DNA from: JAJPKK01 sp963807015
GTDB lineage: Bacteria; Pseudomonadota; Alphaproteobacteria; Rhizobiales; Xanthobacteraceae
Assembly: GCA_963807015.1 (NCBI GenBank)
Contig: CAWEAS010000028.1
Span: forward strand, 1-64,000
Direction of reading: 5' to 3'
Length of the DNA: 64,000 nucleotides
A program made the translations under genes and the position numbers. The notes under the pieces are model-generated. The model was not told the origin of the DNA. It made no database searches and saw only the letters and a list, made by a program, of their open reading frames with translations. This document shows positions 28,085 to 36,910 of this stretch, piece after piece. Each line of letters starts with the position of its first letter. Position 1 is the first letter of the stretch.

Positions 28085-28921
28085 ATGAGTAACTGCAAAA
28101 TGCTCGTGCTGGCGAGCGTGGCCGCCGGCCTCTCAGTCACCGCTGCCAATGCGGCGGACCTTATTCCGCCGCCGCCGATCGTGGCGCCCGTTCCCGTGGT
28201 GCCGAATTTCTCAGGCTGGTATTTGCGCGGCAACATCGGCTTCAGCAATCAGCAGGTCAACTCGCTGAAATTGGAGCCGCTGCCGCAGCAGTTCGCCACC
28301 GATACCATCAGCACCCAGTTCTTGAATTTCAATGCCGCGCCGCTCTACTCGCTTGGCGCCGGTTATCGGTTCAACAACTGGTTCCGCGTGGACGCCACGG
28401 GTGAATATCGCGCCGCCGCGAATTTCCACGGCCAGCAGGTCGACAAGAGTGGCGCTACGACGCTTCCCGATGACTACACCGCGCAAAAGACGGAGTGGCT
28501 GTTCCTTACCAATGCCTATATCGATCTCGGCACGTGGTGGTGCGTGACGCCATTTGTCGGCGCCGGTATCGGCGCGTCGCGCAACACGATCTCGAACTTC
28601 ATGGATCAAGGCGCCACGCAGTCGGGTCAGACCATCCTGAGCACCACCTACTTCGACACTGCGTCGAAGTGGAACTTCGCCTGGGCGTTCTACGCCGGTC
28701 TCGGCTATCAGGTGACGCCAGGCCTGACGCTCGAAATGACTTATCGCTATGTCGACCTCGGCAAGGCGACGACCGGCACGCCGCACGCCTTCGACGGCAC
28801 GCCGATCCCGACCAGCCCGTTCGTGTTCAACAACATCACGTCGAACGACGTGATGATCGGCATGCGGTGGAATCTCGGCGAGCCGATAGCTCCGGTCATG
28901 CCGCTGGTGCGCAAAGGCTGA
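28085..28921 (+). CDS. Outer-membrane beta-barrel protein (Omp25/Omp31-like)
   Basis: The 278-residue protein has a signal peptide ending ANAADL, a proline-rich linker (IPPPPIVAPVPVVP) and then an eight-strand porin-like barrel. Strands such as FSGWYLRGNIGFSNQ, AGYRFNNWFRVDATGEY and VTPFVGAGIGASRN are typical of the Omp25/Omp31 group of Hyphomicrobiales. It ends with a membrane-strand-like MIGMRWNLGEP followed by a short tail. These proteins stabilise the envelope or act as small porins. A strong terminator follows. Confidence 0.9.
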   Translation: MSNCKMLVLASVAAGLSVTAANAADLIPPPPIVAPVPVVPNFSGWYLRGNIGFSNQQVNSLKLEPLPQQFATDTISTQFLNFNAAPLYSLGAGYRFNNWFRVDATGEYRAAANFHGQQVDKSGATTLPDDYTAQKTEWLFLTNAYIDLGTWWCVTPFVGAGIGASRNTISNFMDQGATQSGQTILSTTYFDTASKWNFAWAFYAGLGYQVTPGLTLEMTYRYVDLGKATTGTPHAFDGTPIPTSPFVFNNITSNDVMIGMRWNLGEPIAPVMPLVRKG

Positions 28922-28948
28922 TCCCAGCCACAATCGTTAACGCCTGAC

Positions 28949-28984
28949 GACGGCGCGGGTTAACTCCCGCGCCGTCTTTGTTTG
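28949..28984 (+). terminator. Rho-independent terminator
   Basis: An 11-base-pair perfect stem GACGGCGCGGG/CCCGCGCCGTC with loop TTAACT is followed by TTTGTTTG. It lies 27 bases after the outer-membrane protein gene. Confidence 0.88.
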
Positions 28985-29002
28985 ATGCCGGATCGTCGCA
29001 TC

Positions 29003-29093
29003 GGAGCGCGGGCGTCCCGCCCGCTAGCGTCGCATTATTTTGACATACCGGCGCGCAGCTGACGCCGCCAAGCGGGCGGGACGCCCGCGCTCC
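29003..29093. repeat. Perfect inverted repeat, family B
   Basis: Two 23-base arms, 29003-29025 and 29071-29093, are exact reverse complements and each is also internally palindromic around GGGCGTCCCGCCCG. They enclose 45 bases of unrelated sequence. A single identical arm occurs at 56259-56281. The element lies between two outer-membrane protein genes and codes for nothing visible. Confidence 0.88.
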
Positions 29094-29152
29094 GGGCTAA
29101 CGCTCCATTAAGGTTAATGGGTGAAAATCTTTCCGTGTAGCCGGAGGCATGA

Positions 29153-30019
29153 ATGCGTTTCCTGGTTTGTGGATTGGTGCTGCTGGTGGCCTCTTCGCCG
29201 CCGGTGTTCGCGGGCGACTTTGGTGATTTGCTGTTGCGTGGCTCGGCGCAGCCGGCGGCCGATCCGCCGAATTATCCGCACTGGGCGGGCGCATATGGCG
29301 GTGGCCAGGTCGGCGCAGATTTTCGTGGTATCGACTTTCGCGGCGCACCCGGCGCATCGATTGCCAACATTATGGGGCAGGACGCTGCGCTGAACCAATT
29401 GCCCGTTACGCAAATGCCGCAGCTGCCGTCCTTCATCAGAGCCGGCGGCAGCGTCGGCGGGTTTGTCGGCTATAACTATCAGATCGACGATGTTGTTGTC
29501 GGTTTTGAGGGAAATTTCAATTGGGCCCCTATGGGGGCTAGCGCGTCGAATACGCAGTTCCGCAGCTACATCGAAACCGTCAATGGGCACACCTATAACC
29601 CGCTTCTGCTCACGGTAGGCACCGGGGCAAGTGTTACGCTTAATGGTTACGGCAGTGCTCGGACGCGTTTCGCTTGGGCCTACGAAAACTTTCTCCCGTA
29701 TGGCTTCGTCGGGTTTTCGGTTGCGCAGGTCGACACAACGCGTTTCACCAATGTGAGTTATACCGCGCAAGATGTGACGCCTGGATGCCTAGCAAACCCC
29801 CAAACCGTACCCTGCCTCAACCTCGGCGCCATTTACACTCAGGGCGATCAGAGCCACGGCAAATACGTGATCGGATATAACTTTGGGGTCGGCATCGATA
29901 TCATGCTGTGGCAGCATTTCTTCTGGCGTAACGAAGTCGAATATCTCCAGCTCAGCGCGCTCAACGACATCAAGCTGAACACGACCAGCGTTCGCACGGG
30001 CATTGGATATAAATTTTAA
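29153..30019 (+). CDS. Outer-membrane beta-barrel protein (Omp31/hemin-binding-like)
   Basis: A 288-residue protein with a signal peptide (LVLLVASSPPVFAGDF) and alternating-residue strands typical of Omp25/Omp31 barrels, such as GAYGGGQVGADFRG, GGFVGYNYQIDDVVVGFEGN and YGFVGFSVAQVD. It ends with the classic C-terminal strand VRTGIGYKF, terminating in phenylalanine, which directs BAM-dependent insertion. It is distinct in sequence from the barrel encoded just upstream. The start at 29153 follows GCCGGAGG. Confidence 0.88.
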   Translation: MRFLVCGLVLLVASSPPVFAGDFGDLLLRGSAQPAADPPNYPHWAGAYGGGQVGADFRGIDFRGAPGASIANIMGQDAALNQLPVTQMPQLPSFIRAGGSVGGFVGYNYQIDDVVVGFEGNFNWAPMGASASNTQFRSYIETVNGHTYNPLLLTVGTGASVTLNGYGSARTRFAWAYENFLPYGFVGFSVAQVDTTRFTNVSYTAQDVTPGCLANPQTVPCLNLGAIYTQGDQSHGKYVIGYNFGVGIDIMLWQHFFWRNEVEYLQLSALNDIKLNTTSVRTGIGYKF

Positions 30020-30045
30020 GAGCGCGGGATATCCTGCGTTGACTT

Positions 30046-30133
30046 CGTAGGGTGGGCAAAGCGCGGACTTGTCCGCGCGTGCCCACGTGCATCGCGCGCC
30101 GACGGTGGGCACGCTTCGCTTTGCCCACCCTAC
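30046..30133. repeat. Palindromic repeat, family C
   Basis: The element starts CGTAGGGTGGGCAAAGCG and ends CGCTTTGCCCACCCTACG, a perfect 18-base inverted repeat. An inner pair built on GTGCCCAC/GTGGGCAC is also present. It lies between the outer-membrane protein gene and serC, and by its form it belongs to a repeat type common in Bradyrhizobium-like genomes. Confidence 0.85.
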
Positions 30134-30284
30134 GAGTCTGCTGCATTCGCCCGCGTCATCGCTGCGATCTGCGCCCCATCCCCCTTGCCCCCACTTCGTG
30201 CTTGACGGCAACGCCGCCCTTCCATATGTCCGGCGGCGGGACACCCCTCCCCACCGAGGGGCGCCTATCTGGAAGGGTAGACCA

Positions 30285-31457
30285 ATGACGATGACGATGC
30301 CCGGCGTGCGGCCGGTTAATCCGCACTTCTCGTCCGGCCCCTGCGCAAAGCGCCCCGGCTGGAGTCTCCAAGCCCTCACCGACGCCGCTCTCGGACGCTC
30401 GCACCGCGCGAAGCTCGGTCGCGCCAAGCTCAAGCGCGCGATCGATCTCACCCGCGAGGTGCTCGAGGTGCCGGCGAGCCATCGCATCGGCATCGTCCCT
30501 GCATCCGATACCGGCGCCGTCGAAATGGCGCTGTGGTCGCTGCTCGGCGCCCGCCCCGTCACCATGCTGGCATGGGAATCGTTCGGCGAAGGCTGGGTCA
30601 GCGATGTCCTCAAGGAGCTGAAGCTCAAGGACGCGACAGTGCTCAAGGCGGGCTATGGCGAATTGCCGGATCTCGCCAAGGTCGACTGGTCGAGCGACGT
30701 CGTCTTCACCTGGAACGGCACGACGTCGGGCGTGCGGGTGCCGAACGGCGACTGGATCGCATCCGATCGCCAAGGCCTCGCCATCTGCGACGCGACCTCC
30801 GCCGCGTTTGCCCAGGCGCTCGACTGGGACAAGCTCGATGTCGCGACCTTCTCCTGGCAGAAGGTGTTGGGCGGCGAAGCGGCTCACGGCATGCTGGTGC
30901 TGTCGCCGCGCACGGTGGCGCGGCTCGAATCCCACAAGCCCGCCTGGCCGCTGCCGAAGATTTTCCGACTGACCAAGGGCGGCAAGCTCAACGAAGGCAT
31001 CTTCGAAGGCGAGACCATCAACACGCCGTCGATGCTGTGCGTCGAGGACTATCTCGACGCGCTGCAATGGGGGAAATCGATCGGCGGCCTCAAGGCGCTG
31101 ATGGCGCGTGCCGATGCCAACACCAAGGTCATCTCGAACTGGGTCGCGTGTACGCCCTGGGTCGAGTTCCTCGCCGCCGACCCAGCCATCCGCTCCAACA
31201 CGTCGGTGTGCCTCAAGGTGGTCGACCCCGCAGTGACCTCGCTCTCGCCCGATGCCCAGTCGGCATTCGCGAAGGCGCTCGCCGGCGCGGTCGAGAAGGA
31301 AGGCGCCGGCTACGATCTTGCGCATTACCGCGATGCGCCGGCAGGCCTGCGCATCTGGTGCGGCGCGACCGTCGAGGCGGCCGACGTCGAGGTGCTCACG
31401 CAATGGCTCGACTGGGCCTTCGCCAAGACCAAGGACGCGCTGCCGAAGGCGGCGTAG
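30285..31457 (+). CDS. serC: Phosphoserine aminotransferase SerC
   Basis: With ATG 30285, preceded by GGAAGGG, the product has 390 residues, the alphaproteobacterial SerC length. Family features are NPHFSSGPCAKRPGW at the N-terminus, the PLP-lysine region ATFSWQKVLGGEAAHG, and INTPSMLCVEDYLDAL. It converts 3-phosphohydroxypyruvate to phosphoserine with glutamate and uses the product of serA, the next gene. A family A repeat lies between the two genes. Confidence 0.95.
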   Translation: MTMTMPGVRPVNPHFSSGPCAKRPGWSLQALTDAALGRSHRAKLGRAKLKRAIDLTREVLEVPASHRIGIVPASDTGAVEMALWSLLGARPVTMLAWESFGEGWVSDVLKELKLKDATVLKAGYGELPDLAKVDWSSDVVFTWNGTTSGVRVPNGDWIASDRQGLAICDATSAAFAQALDWDKLDVATFSWQKVLGGEAAHGMLVLSPRTVARLESHKPAWPLPKIFRLTKGGKLNEGIFEGETINTPSMLCVEDYLDALQWGKSIGGLKALMARADANTKVISNWVACTPWVEFLAADPAIRSNTSVCLKVVDPAVTSLSPDAQSAFAKALAGAVEKEGAGYDLAHYRDAPAGLRIWCGATVEAADVEVLTQWLDWAFAKTKDALPKAA

Positions 31458-31465
31458 TTCCTCTT

Positions 31466-31577
31466 CTCCCTCCCCCCTTGTGGGGGAGGGTCGGGGTGGG
31501 GGGTCGGGAGGTTGCGGCGCGCGAGTGCCCCACTTGCCGACCCCCACCCCCGACCCCTCCCCACAAGGGGGAGGGGA
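31466..31577. repeat. Palindromic repeat, family A, between serC and serA
   Basis: Arms CCCTCCCCCCTTGTGGGGGA and CCCCTCCCCACAAGGGGGAG face each other around about 60 bases, and each arm is a hairpin. It begins eight bases after the serC stop, so it may act as a processing or termination hairpin in the serC-serA transcript. Confidence 0.85.
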
Positions 31578-31641
31578 GCAGAAACCTCATACTCACAGCA
31601 TCAAGCTCAATGCTCACAGCATTAAATTCATAGGCAACATC

Positions 31642-33228
31642 ATGGCTCCTCGCGTTCTCATCTCCGATGCGCTTTCTCCCGCGGCGATCCAGATTTTCAA
31701 GGACCGCGGCGTCGAGGTCGACTTCCAGCCGGACCTCGGCAAGGACAAGGACAAACTCGCCGCGATCATCGGCGACTTCGACGGGCTCGCGGTGCGCTCC
31801 GCCACCAAGGTCACCAAGAAGCTCATCGAGCGCGCCGACCGCCTCAAGGTGATCGGCCGCGCCGGCATCGGCGTCGACAATGTCGAGATCCCGGCGGCGA
31901 CGGCGAAGGGCATCATCGTGATGAACACGCCGTTCGGCAATTCGATCACGACGGCAGAGCACGCCATCACCTTGATGCTCGCACTGGCGCGCCAGATCCC
32001 GCAGGCCGACGCTTCGACCCAGGCCGGCAAGTGGGAGAAGAACAAGTTCATGGGCGTCGAGATCACCGGCAAGACGCTCGGCATCATCGGCTGCGGCAAC
32101 ATCGGCTCGATCGTCGCCGACCGCGCCCTCGGCCTCAAGATGAAGGTGGTCGCCTACGATCCGTTCCTGTCGCACGAACGCGCGCTCGAGCTCGGGGTCG
32201 AGAAGGTCGAGCTCGCCGAACTCATCAAGCGCGCGGACTTCATCACGCTCCACACCCCGCTCACCGAGAAGACCCGCAACATCCTTAGCGCCCAGGCGCT
32301 CGCGGCGACGAAGAAGGGCGTGCGCATCATCAACTGCGCTCGCGGCGGCCTGGTGGACGAGTCCGCGTTGCGCGCCGCGCTCGACTTCGGCCACGTGGCC
32401 GGCGCGGCCTTCGACGTCTTCACCGAGGAGCCCGCCACCGCCAATCCGCTGTTTGGGCATCCGAACGTGGTGTGCACGCCGCATCTCGGCGCCGCCACCA
32501 ACGAAGCGCAGGAGAACGTCGCGCTGCAGGTTGCCGAGCAGATGTCCGATTACCTGCTGCGCGGCGCCATCGCCAACGCCGTCAACTTTCCCTCGATCAC
32601 CGCCGAGGAAGCGCCGCGGCTCAAGCCCTTCATCACGCTCGCCGAGAAGCTCGGTTCGTTCGCCGGCCAGCTCACCGAGACCGGCATCACCAGGGTGCAG
32701 ATCGCTTACGACGGCCACGTCGCCCGCATGAACACGCGCGCGCTGACCTCGGCGGCGATCGCCGGGCTGCTGCGGCCGATGCTGCAGGACGTCAACGTGG
32801 TGTCCGCCCCGCATGTCGCGAAGGAGCGCGGCATCGCGGTCGAGGAGACGACGCGGGAAGGCGAGTGCGACTATGAGAGCCTCATCACCGTGACGGTGAC
32901 GACCGAGCGCATGAACCGCTTCGTGTCCGGCACCGTGTTCGCCGACGGCCGGCCGCGCATCGTCAACATCAAGGGCATCCGCATGGACGCCGAGTTCGGC
33001 CCGACGATGCTGTACATCACCAACCTCGACAAGCCGGGCTTCATCGGCCGCTTTTCCTCGACGCTGGGCGAGGCCGGCATCAACATCGCGACCTTCCATG
33101 TCGGCCGCGAAGGGCCGGGCGGGAACGCCATCGCGCTCATCGAGGTCGATGGCGAGGTGCCGCCCGACGTGCTCGCCAAAGTCCAGGCGCTGCCCCAAGT
33201 GCAGCAGGCGAGGCCGCTGCGATTCTGA
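31642..33228 (+). CDS. serA: D-3-phosphoglycerate dehydrogenase SerA
   Basis: The 528-residue enzyme catalyses the first step of serine synthesis. The start at 31642 gives MAPRVLISDALSPAAIQIF. The NAD-binding GIIGCGNIGSIVADRA, the active-site segments NCARGGLVDE and TPHLGAATNEAQ with the catalytic His, an intervening allosteric substrate-binding domain (about 315-450) and a C-terminal ACT domain (YITNLDKPGFIGRFSS) are present. The ACT domain suggests feedback by serine. It forms a pair with serC. Confidence 0.96.
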   Translation: MAPRVLISDALSPAAIQIFKDRGVEVDFQPDLGKDKDKLAAIIGDFDGLAVRSATKVTKKLIERADRLKVIGRAGIGVDNVEIPAATAKGIIVMNTPFGNSITTAEHAITLMLALARQIPQADASTQAGKWEKNKFMGVEITGKTLGIIGCGNIGSIVADRALGLKMKVVAYDPFLSHERALELGVEKVELAELIKRADFITLHTPLTEKTRNILSAQALAATKKGVRIINCARGGLVDESALRAALDFGHVAGAAFDVFTEEPATANPLFGHPNVVCTPHLGAATNEAQENVALQVAEQMSDYLLRGAIANAVNFPSITAEEAPRLKPFITLAEKLGSFAGQLTETGITRVQIAYDGHVARMNTRALTSAAIAGLLRPMLQDVNVVSAPHVAKERGIAVEETTREGECDYESLITVTVTTERMNRFVSGTVFADGRPRIVNIKGIRMDAEFGPTMLYITNLDKPGFIGRFSSTLGEAGINIATFHVGREGPGGNAIALIEVDGEVPPDVLAKVQALPQVQQARPLRF

Positions 33229-33249
33229 TCCGCGGGCAGGGCGATTGAG

Positions 33250-33342
33250 CCGGTCCAAGGGCGAGCGGACGGTCGCTCGGATGCGCCGGGGCAGTTCTCA
33301 AACGGATCGGGGCAAGTTTCTCTGAGAACAGGGAGTTTCTGG
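33250..33342 (+). repeat. Dispersed repeat, family E, copy 1
   Basis: This stretch and 34132-34220 share CCGGTCCAAGGGCGA, GACGGTCG/AACCGTCG, and the end CTGAGAACAGGGA in the same orientation. The copies diverge in the middle. It is non-coding, directly downstream of serA, and the two copies bracket the sugE-like gene. Confidence 0.7.
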
Positions 33343-33467
33343 ATCGCCCGCGTAGCGGCCAAAAGTATTTACGGATTTCCTTTAGCGTGCACGGTGAAGT
33401 TAGCGAGCCGCGCGACGACATTGCCGGTTTTCATCCGCGGACTAGAACGATTTGCATGAGGAAATCC

Positions 33468-33785
33468 ATGGCGTGGACCTACCTGATACTGGCGGGATTA
33501 TGTGAAATCGGCTGGCCCGTCGGCTTGAAACTGGGCGGGATCGAATCCGTCGCGCGTCTGCTTTGGATCGGCTTTGCCATCGCCTGCATGGTCGTGAGCG
33601 GCCTGCTGCTGCTGCTGGCACAACGCGAGATTCCGATGGGGACCGCCTATGCGGTCTGGACCGGTATCGGTGCGGTCGGCGCGTTCACGGTCGGGATCGT
33701 GGCGTTCGGGGACGCGAGCACGGCGATGCGCTGGGCATCGGTGGGCTTGATCGTCGCGGGCATCGTCGGCTTGAAGTTCGCCTGA
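33468..33785 (+). CDS. sugE: SMR-family exporter, SugE/Gdx type
   Basis: A 105-residue protein with four membrane helices. The start at 33468 has GAGG six bases upstream. The essential glutamate lies in the first helix (LAGLCEIGW). GTAYAVWTGIGAVGAFTVGI and the end LIVAGIVGLKFA match SugE/Gdx rather than EmrE-type multidrug exporters. Gdx proteins are antiparallel dimers exporting guanidinium, and some handle quaternary ammonium compounds. No guanidine riboswitch is recognisable in the 125-base leader. Confidence 0.92.
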   Translation: MAWTYLILAGLCEIGWPVGLKLGGIESVARLLWIGFAIACMVVSGLLLLLAQREIPMGTAYAVWTGIGAVGAFTVGIVAFGDASTAMRWASVGLIVAGIVGLKFA

Positions 33786-33789
33786 GCAC

Positions 33790-34060
33790 AACGACAGCGC
33801 GCGGATGCGCCCCCACAACCACCTGCTTGAGGGCGGCGCATTCATCTCGTTGCCCGCGCCACTCGAAGCGGTCTTCTAGCGGTATGTCGCGGCCGCGATA
33901 ATAAGGCGCCCAGCAGGTGCCTCGATAGGCGCTTCCGTAGGCGGCCCAAGAGCCGGCATGACCCGCGATGATAGACACCCGCGTCCGCCGGCAAGCTGAA
34001 CGCCACTGCGGCGAGCGCCGCTGCGAGCAGAAGAATTGTGCTCGCGGCATGCTCCTTTTC
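33790..34060 (-). pseudogene. Possible frameshifted small secreted protein
   Basis: On the minus strand one frame gives a signal-peptide-like segment (TILLLAAALAAVAFSLPADAG). The next frame continues with a protein-like stretch, GHAGSWAAYGSAYRGTCWAP then YYRGRDIPLEDRFEWRGQ. Joining them needs one frameshift near 33965. No family is recognised and the end is unclear, so this is only a possible remnant. Confidence 0.25.
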
Positions 34061-34131
34061 GATCCTCCGCGCAGGAAAGACGCCCAAACTAAACGCGGCA
34101 GCCCCCGGAGCTCCCGATCGCCGCACGCCCG

Positions 34132-34220
34132 CCGGTCCAAGGGCGAACGAACCGTCGTTTGGATGGCGGCGGCTCTCGATCGGAACAGGGAAAGTTTCCC
34201 TGAGAACAGGGAATATCTCA
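34132..34220 (+). repeat. Dispersed repeat, family E, copy 2
   Basis: Same orientation and same ends as the copy at 33250-33342. It includes GGAACAGGGAAAGTTTC and CTGAGAACAGGGAATATC, an AACAGGGAA motif repeated at short intervals. It closes the 0.9 kb segment that holds the sugE-like gene. Confidence 0.7.
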
Positions 34221-34227
34221 GGGAAAA

Positions 34228-34389
34228 TCAAAAATCGGGGCCTTCTCGCGGCCGATGGCGATAAAATCGCCCGCTGCTGAAATGACTTGTGAAGATTTCC
34301 CTGCGGCAAACATCACGGAATCGAGCCGCCATAACAGCGAAAGCTTGGAATGCCTCATATCGCCAAACTGCGGTGCCGCAACATGCCAT
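34228..34389 (-). CDS. Hypothetical 53-residue ORF behind a paired operator
   Basis: ATG 34389 has AAGGAG eight bases upstream and follows two matching dyads. The 53-residue translation (MACCGTAVWRYEAF at its start) matches nothing I know and stops just before the family E repeat. It may be the stump of a regulated gene cut by the repeat, or a chance frame. The strong upstream signals are the only reason to list it. Confidence 0.3.
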   Translation of the reverse strand: MACCGTAVWRYEAFQAFAVMAARFRDVCRREIFTSHFSSGRFYRHRPREGPDF

Positions 34390-34406
34390 CGGAAAATCTC
34401 CTTGCT

Positions 34407-34439
34407 AATAGTCCTATTTAATAGCATAATAGTCCTATT
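34407..34439 (-). promoter_or_regulatory. Paired dyads, probable operator
   Basis: AATAGTCCTATT occurs at 34407-34418 and again at 34428-34439, 21 bases apart from start to start, or two helical turns. Each is a dyad with arms AATAG/CTATT. The surrounding DNA is AT-rich and a good ribosome binding site for a minus-strand gene follows. The binding protein is unknown. Confidence 0.55.
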
Positions 34440-34625
34440 GACGCAAGTGTGATGCATGGGTGAAGGTCGGCACCCATTGTCCAAGCACGGCTACGCCGAA
34501 CGCAGTGGCAATCGGTTCGAGCAACCAAGTCGCAGTCCATCCATGCCTTAGGCTCGCGACGTCTCAGCTTTTCCGCTGAGTGTTGCCGTGCCGTAGGCGA
34601 AAGGGGACCAACATCGAACGCTGCA

Positions 34626-35564
34626 TCACTTAATGCTTCCGCCCCGCCGGATAGATCGGTTGCGTCGTGTTGGGTTGGCGATTGTTCGCGATTGTTGGGC
34701 TAGCGCCTCGATGGCAACCTCAAGAAAGGCCCGCACCAGCCGGATACGCACTGACGCTCTATTCCAAATGAGCCCCAACCGCCTCCCAAACCGATTGTCA
34801 GGAAGCGGGAGTTTCACAATCGAAAGGCCCTCGGGCCAAGGCGGAGCCCAATCGTGCATCAGGGCGACCCCCAAGCCTTGATCGACCATAACCGCAATCG
34901 CCTCGAGCGTATCGAGCTCGAAGCGGTCATGCGGCCGAATGCGAGCTTGGCGAAGATACCCTTCGACCATGCGCCCGACCCAGGAGTTGCGGCGCGGCCG
35001 AATAAACGGTTCTGACGTCAAGAGCGCATGCGGGTCGCGACGTCGCATTCCGGCAGGCGCCACGACGATCAACCTCTCCTCGCGCAGAATTCGCCAATCA
35101 TAGGCCTTGGGAATCGCAAATGACGGCTGCGGGATGATTGCAGCGTCGAGATCACCTTCAAGCATCTGCTGATAGAGTTCGCCGCCGTTGCCGCTGACGA
35201 TATAGACTTCGATCTGCGGATACTTCCTCGTCAGCAATCTGAGAATGCCTGGGAGAAGCCCCGACGTACTGGAGCCCGTTGCGCCCAACCGCAGTTGTCC
35301 CGAAGGTTGATCACAGAGCGCGGCTGATTTGAGATCGCGGATATTGGCCAACACGCCGCGGGCGCGGTTCAGGATGGCAATGCCGGCCTCGGTCGGCTTC
35401 ACCCGCTGGCCAGACCTTACGATAAGTCGGGTGCCGATATCAGCCTCAAGGGAGTGGATGCGCTGGGCCACGCCGGCAGCCGTAATGTTGAGCCGGCGCG
35501 CGGTTTCCGCGATCGAGCCGTTATCGATCACCATCACAAAGCTTTCGAGGAAGCGGCTGTCCAT
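34626..35564 (-). CDS. LysR-family transcriptional regulator
   Basis: A 312-residue LysR regulator with the N-terminal winged helix (SIAETARRLNITAAGVAQRI) at about residues 17-36 and a substrate-binding domain of the periplasmic-protein type (LRLGATGSSTSGLLPGIL onward). It is transcribed away from the Tat-exported amidohydrolase, with 191 bases between the two starts. It is the likely regulator of that gene, by the usual LysR arrangement. The effector is not known. Confidence 0.9.
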   Translation of the reverse strand: MDSRFLESFVMVIDNGSIAETARRLNITAAGVAQRIHSLEADIGTRLIVRSGQRVKPTEAGIAILNRARGVLANIRDLKSAALCDQPSGQLRLGATGSSTSGLLPGILRLLTRKYPQIEVYIVSGNGGELYQQMLEGDLDAAIIPQPSFAIPKAYDWRILREERLIVVAPAGMRRRDPHALLTSEPFIRPRRNSWVGRMVEGYLRQARIRPHDRFELDTLEAIAVMVDQGLGVALMHDWAPPWPEGLSIVKLPLPDNRFGRRLGLIWNRASVRIRLVRAFLEVAIEALAQQSRTIANPTRRNRSIRRGGSIK

Positions 35565-35755
35565 CGAAACAAAATCTATCTTCTGAAGTCAGAATTAGCA
35601 ATATTGCATTATGGCGCCGAACGGCGGCAAACATAGCGGCACGGGCCTGGTTCTCAGCAACCGCTGACATACAACCGACCGCACCGTTTAAACGATGTGT
35701 TTGTTCACCACTGACGGCGCAAGACCATCTTGCGGCGAGCGACGGAGGTTTACCG

Positions 35756-36910
35756 ATGTCTCCCGAGAACAAGTTTGACCGCGACTCAAATAATTGCGAG
35801 ATCGGGCGGGCCAATATCGACCGGCGCACCTTGCTGGGCATCGGCGCCACTGCTGCCGGCCTCGGCCTGAAAATGCCGAGCGCCGCCGCAGCAACGGCTC
35901 TAAATGCGTCGACGCGCGTCGATGCTTACACGCATTTTTCCTCGATGAGATTTTTTGAATTTGCCGAGCAAGCGGGAGCTGGAATTCCGCTCGCCGCATC
36001 CGTGTACAGCCACCTGCCGACGCTATTCGACGTGAATGAACGGCTGAACTTGCTGGACCGGAATGAAATCAGTGTACACGTCCTGGTCCCGGTTCCGTGG
36101 CTGGAAGCCTTCCCCGCCATCGCCAATGATTCCAAGCTGACGCTTCAAGCCGCGCGTCTGATGAACGACGAGCTTGCAGCGTTTATTGCAAAAAAGCCTG
36201 GCCGCTTTCGCGGTGTTGCACTGCTGCCTACCTTGGACCAGGACGCAATGCTCGCCGAATTGCACCGCGCAGTGAAGGTGCTTGGCTTCAGTGGCGCCTA
36301 CCTGCCGGTCGGGCCCACGGTGAAGCGGATGGACCACCCTGACTTCGAGCCGCTCTACAAGGCCATCGTCGACCTCGACGTGGCGCTGTGGCTGCACCCG
36401 TCGAGGCCTCCGGTCCCCGAATATGTCGACGAAAGGGCGTCGCGCTTCTTCGAGTGGCAGATCGAGGGATGGTTGTCCGACACCACATCGGCGATGTTTC
36501 GCATTGTTTTCGCGGGCGTATTCGATCGCTATCCAACTATCCGCATCATAACGCATCATGCTGGTGGCATGCTCCCGACATCGGCCATGAGGGCGGAGGC
36601 GATGTGGGCATTATTTGCATCCACCGGCGCCGCGTTGCCCACCACGATATCAAAGCCCTATATCGATCACTTTAGAAAGTTTTATTGCGATACCGCCGCC
36701 TTCGGATATGCGCCGAAGGTCGTTGAACTCGCACTTGATTTTTTCGGTCGGGAGCGGGTGCTGTTCGGCACGGACGCGCCTTTCGATGCTACTGGCGGTC
36801 AATATTTCACGCACGAAACGCTTCGCACGCTCGGCGATATACAGATGTCGTCACAGACGCGGGCAGCGCTGCTCAATGGCAATGCCGAGCGTATACTAAA
36901 GCTCGGATAG
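35756..36910 (+). CDS. Amidohydrolase-2 family protein (ACMSD-like), Tat signal
   Basis: A 384-residue metal-dependent hydrolase or decarboxylase fold. The N-terminus has a twin-arginine-type signal (DRRTLLGIGATAAGLGL) followed by AAAATALNA, suggesting export. The fold motifs WLHPSRP, ITHHAGGMLP and FGTDAPFD are recognisable. However the first metal motif, normally HxH after the first strand, reads VDAYTHF, so its first histidine is a tyrosine. The family includes 2-amino-3-carboxymuconate-semialdehyde and gamma-resorcylate decarboxylases. The substrate is unknown. The divergent LysR gene probably controls it. Confidence 0.82.
   Translation: MSPENKFDRDSNNCEIGRANIDRRTLLGIGATAAGLGLKMPSAAAATALNASTRVDAYTHFSSMRFFEFAEQAGAGIPLAASVYSHLPTLFDVNERLNLLDRNEISVHVLVPVPWLEAFPAIANDSKLTLQAARLMNDELAAFIAKKPGRFRGVALLPTLDQDAMLAELHRAVKVLGFSGAYLPVGPTVKRMDHPDFEPLYKAIVDLDVALWLHPSRPPVPEYVDERASRFFEWQIEGWLSDTTSAMFRIVFAGVFDRYPTIRIITHHAGGMLPTSAMRAEAMWALFASTGAALPTTISKPYIDHFRKFYCDTAAFGYAPKVVELALDFFGRERVLFGTDAPFDATGGQYFTHETLRTLGDIQMSSQTRAALLNGNAERILKLG

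Noticed and set aside
33343..33467. Guanidine riboswitch (ykkC types I-III) before the SugE/Gdx-type gene
   Set aside because: Such exporters often have one, but the leader shows neither the paired ACGR-loop hairpins of the mini type nor conserved type I or III cores that I could identify.
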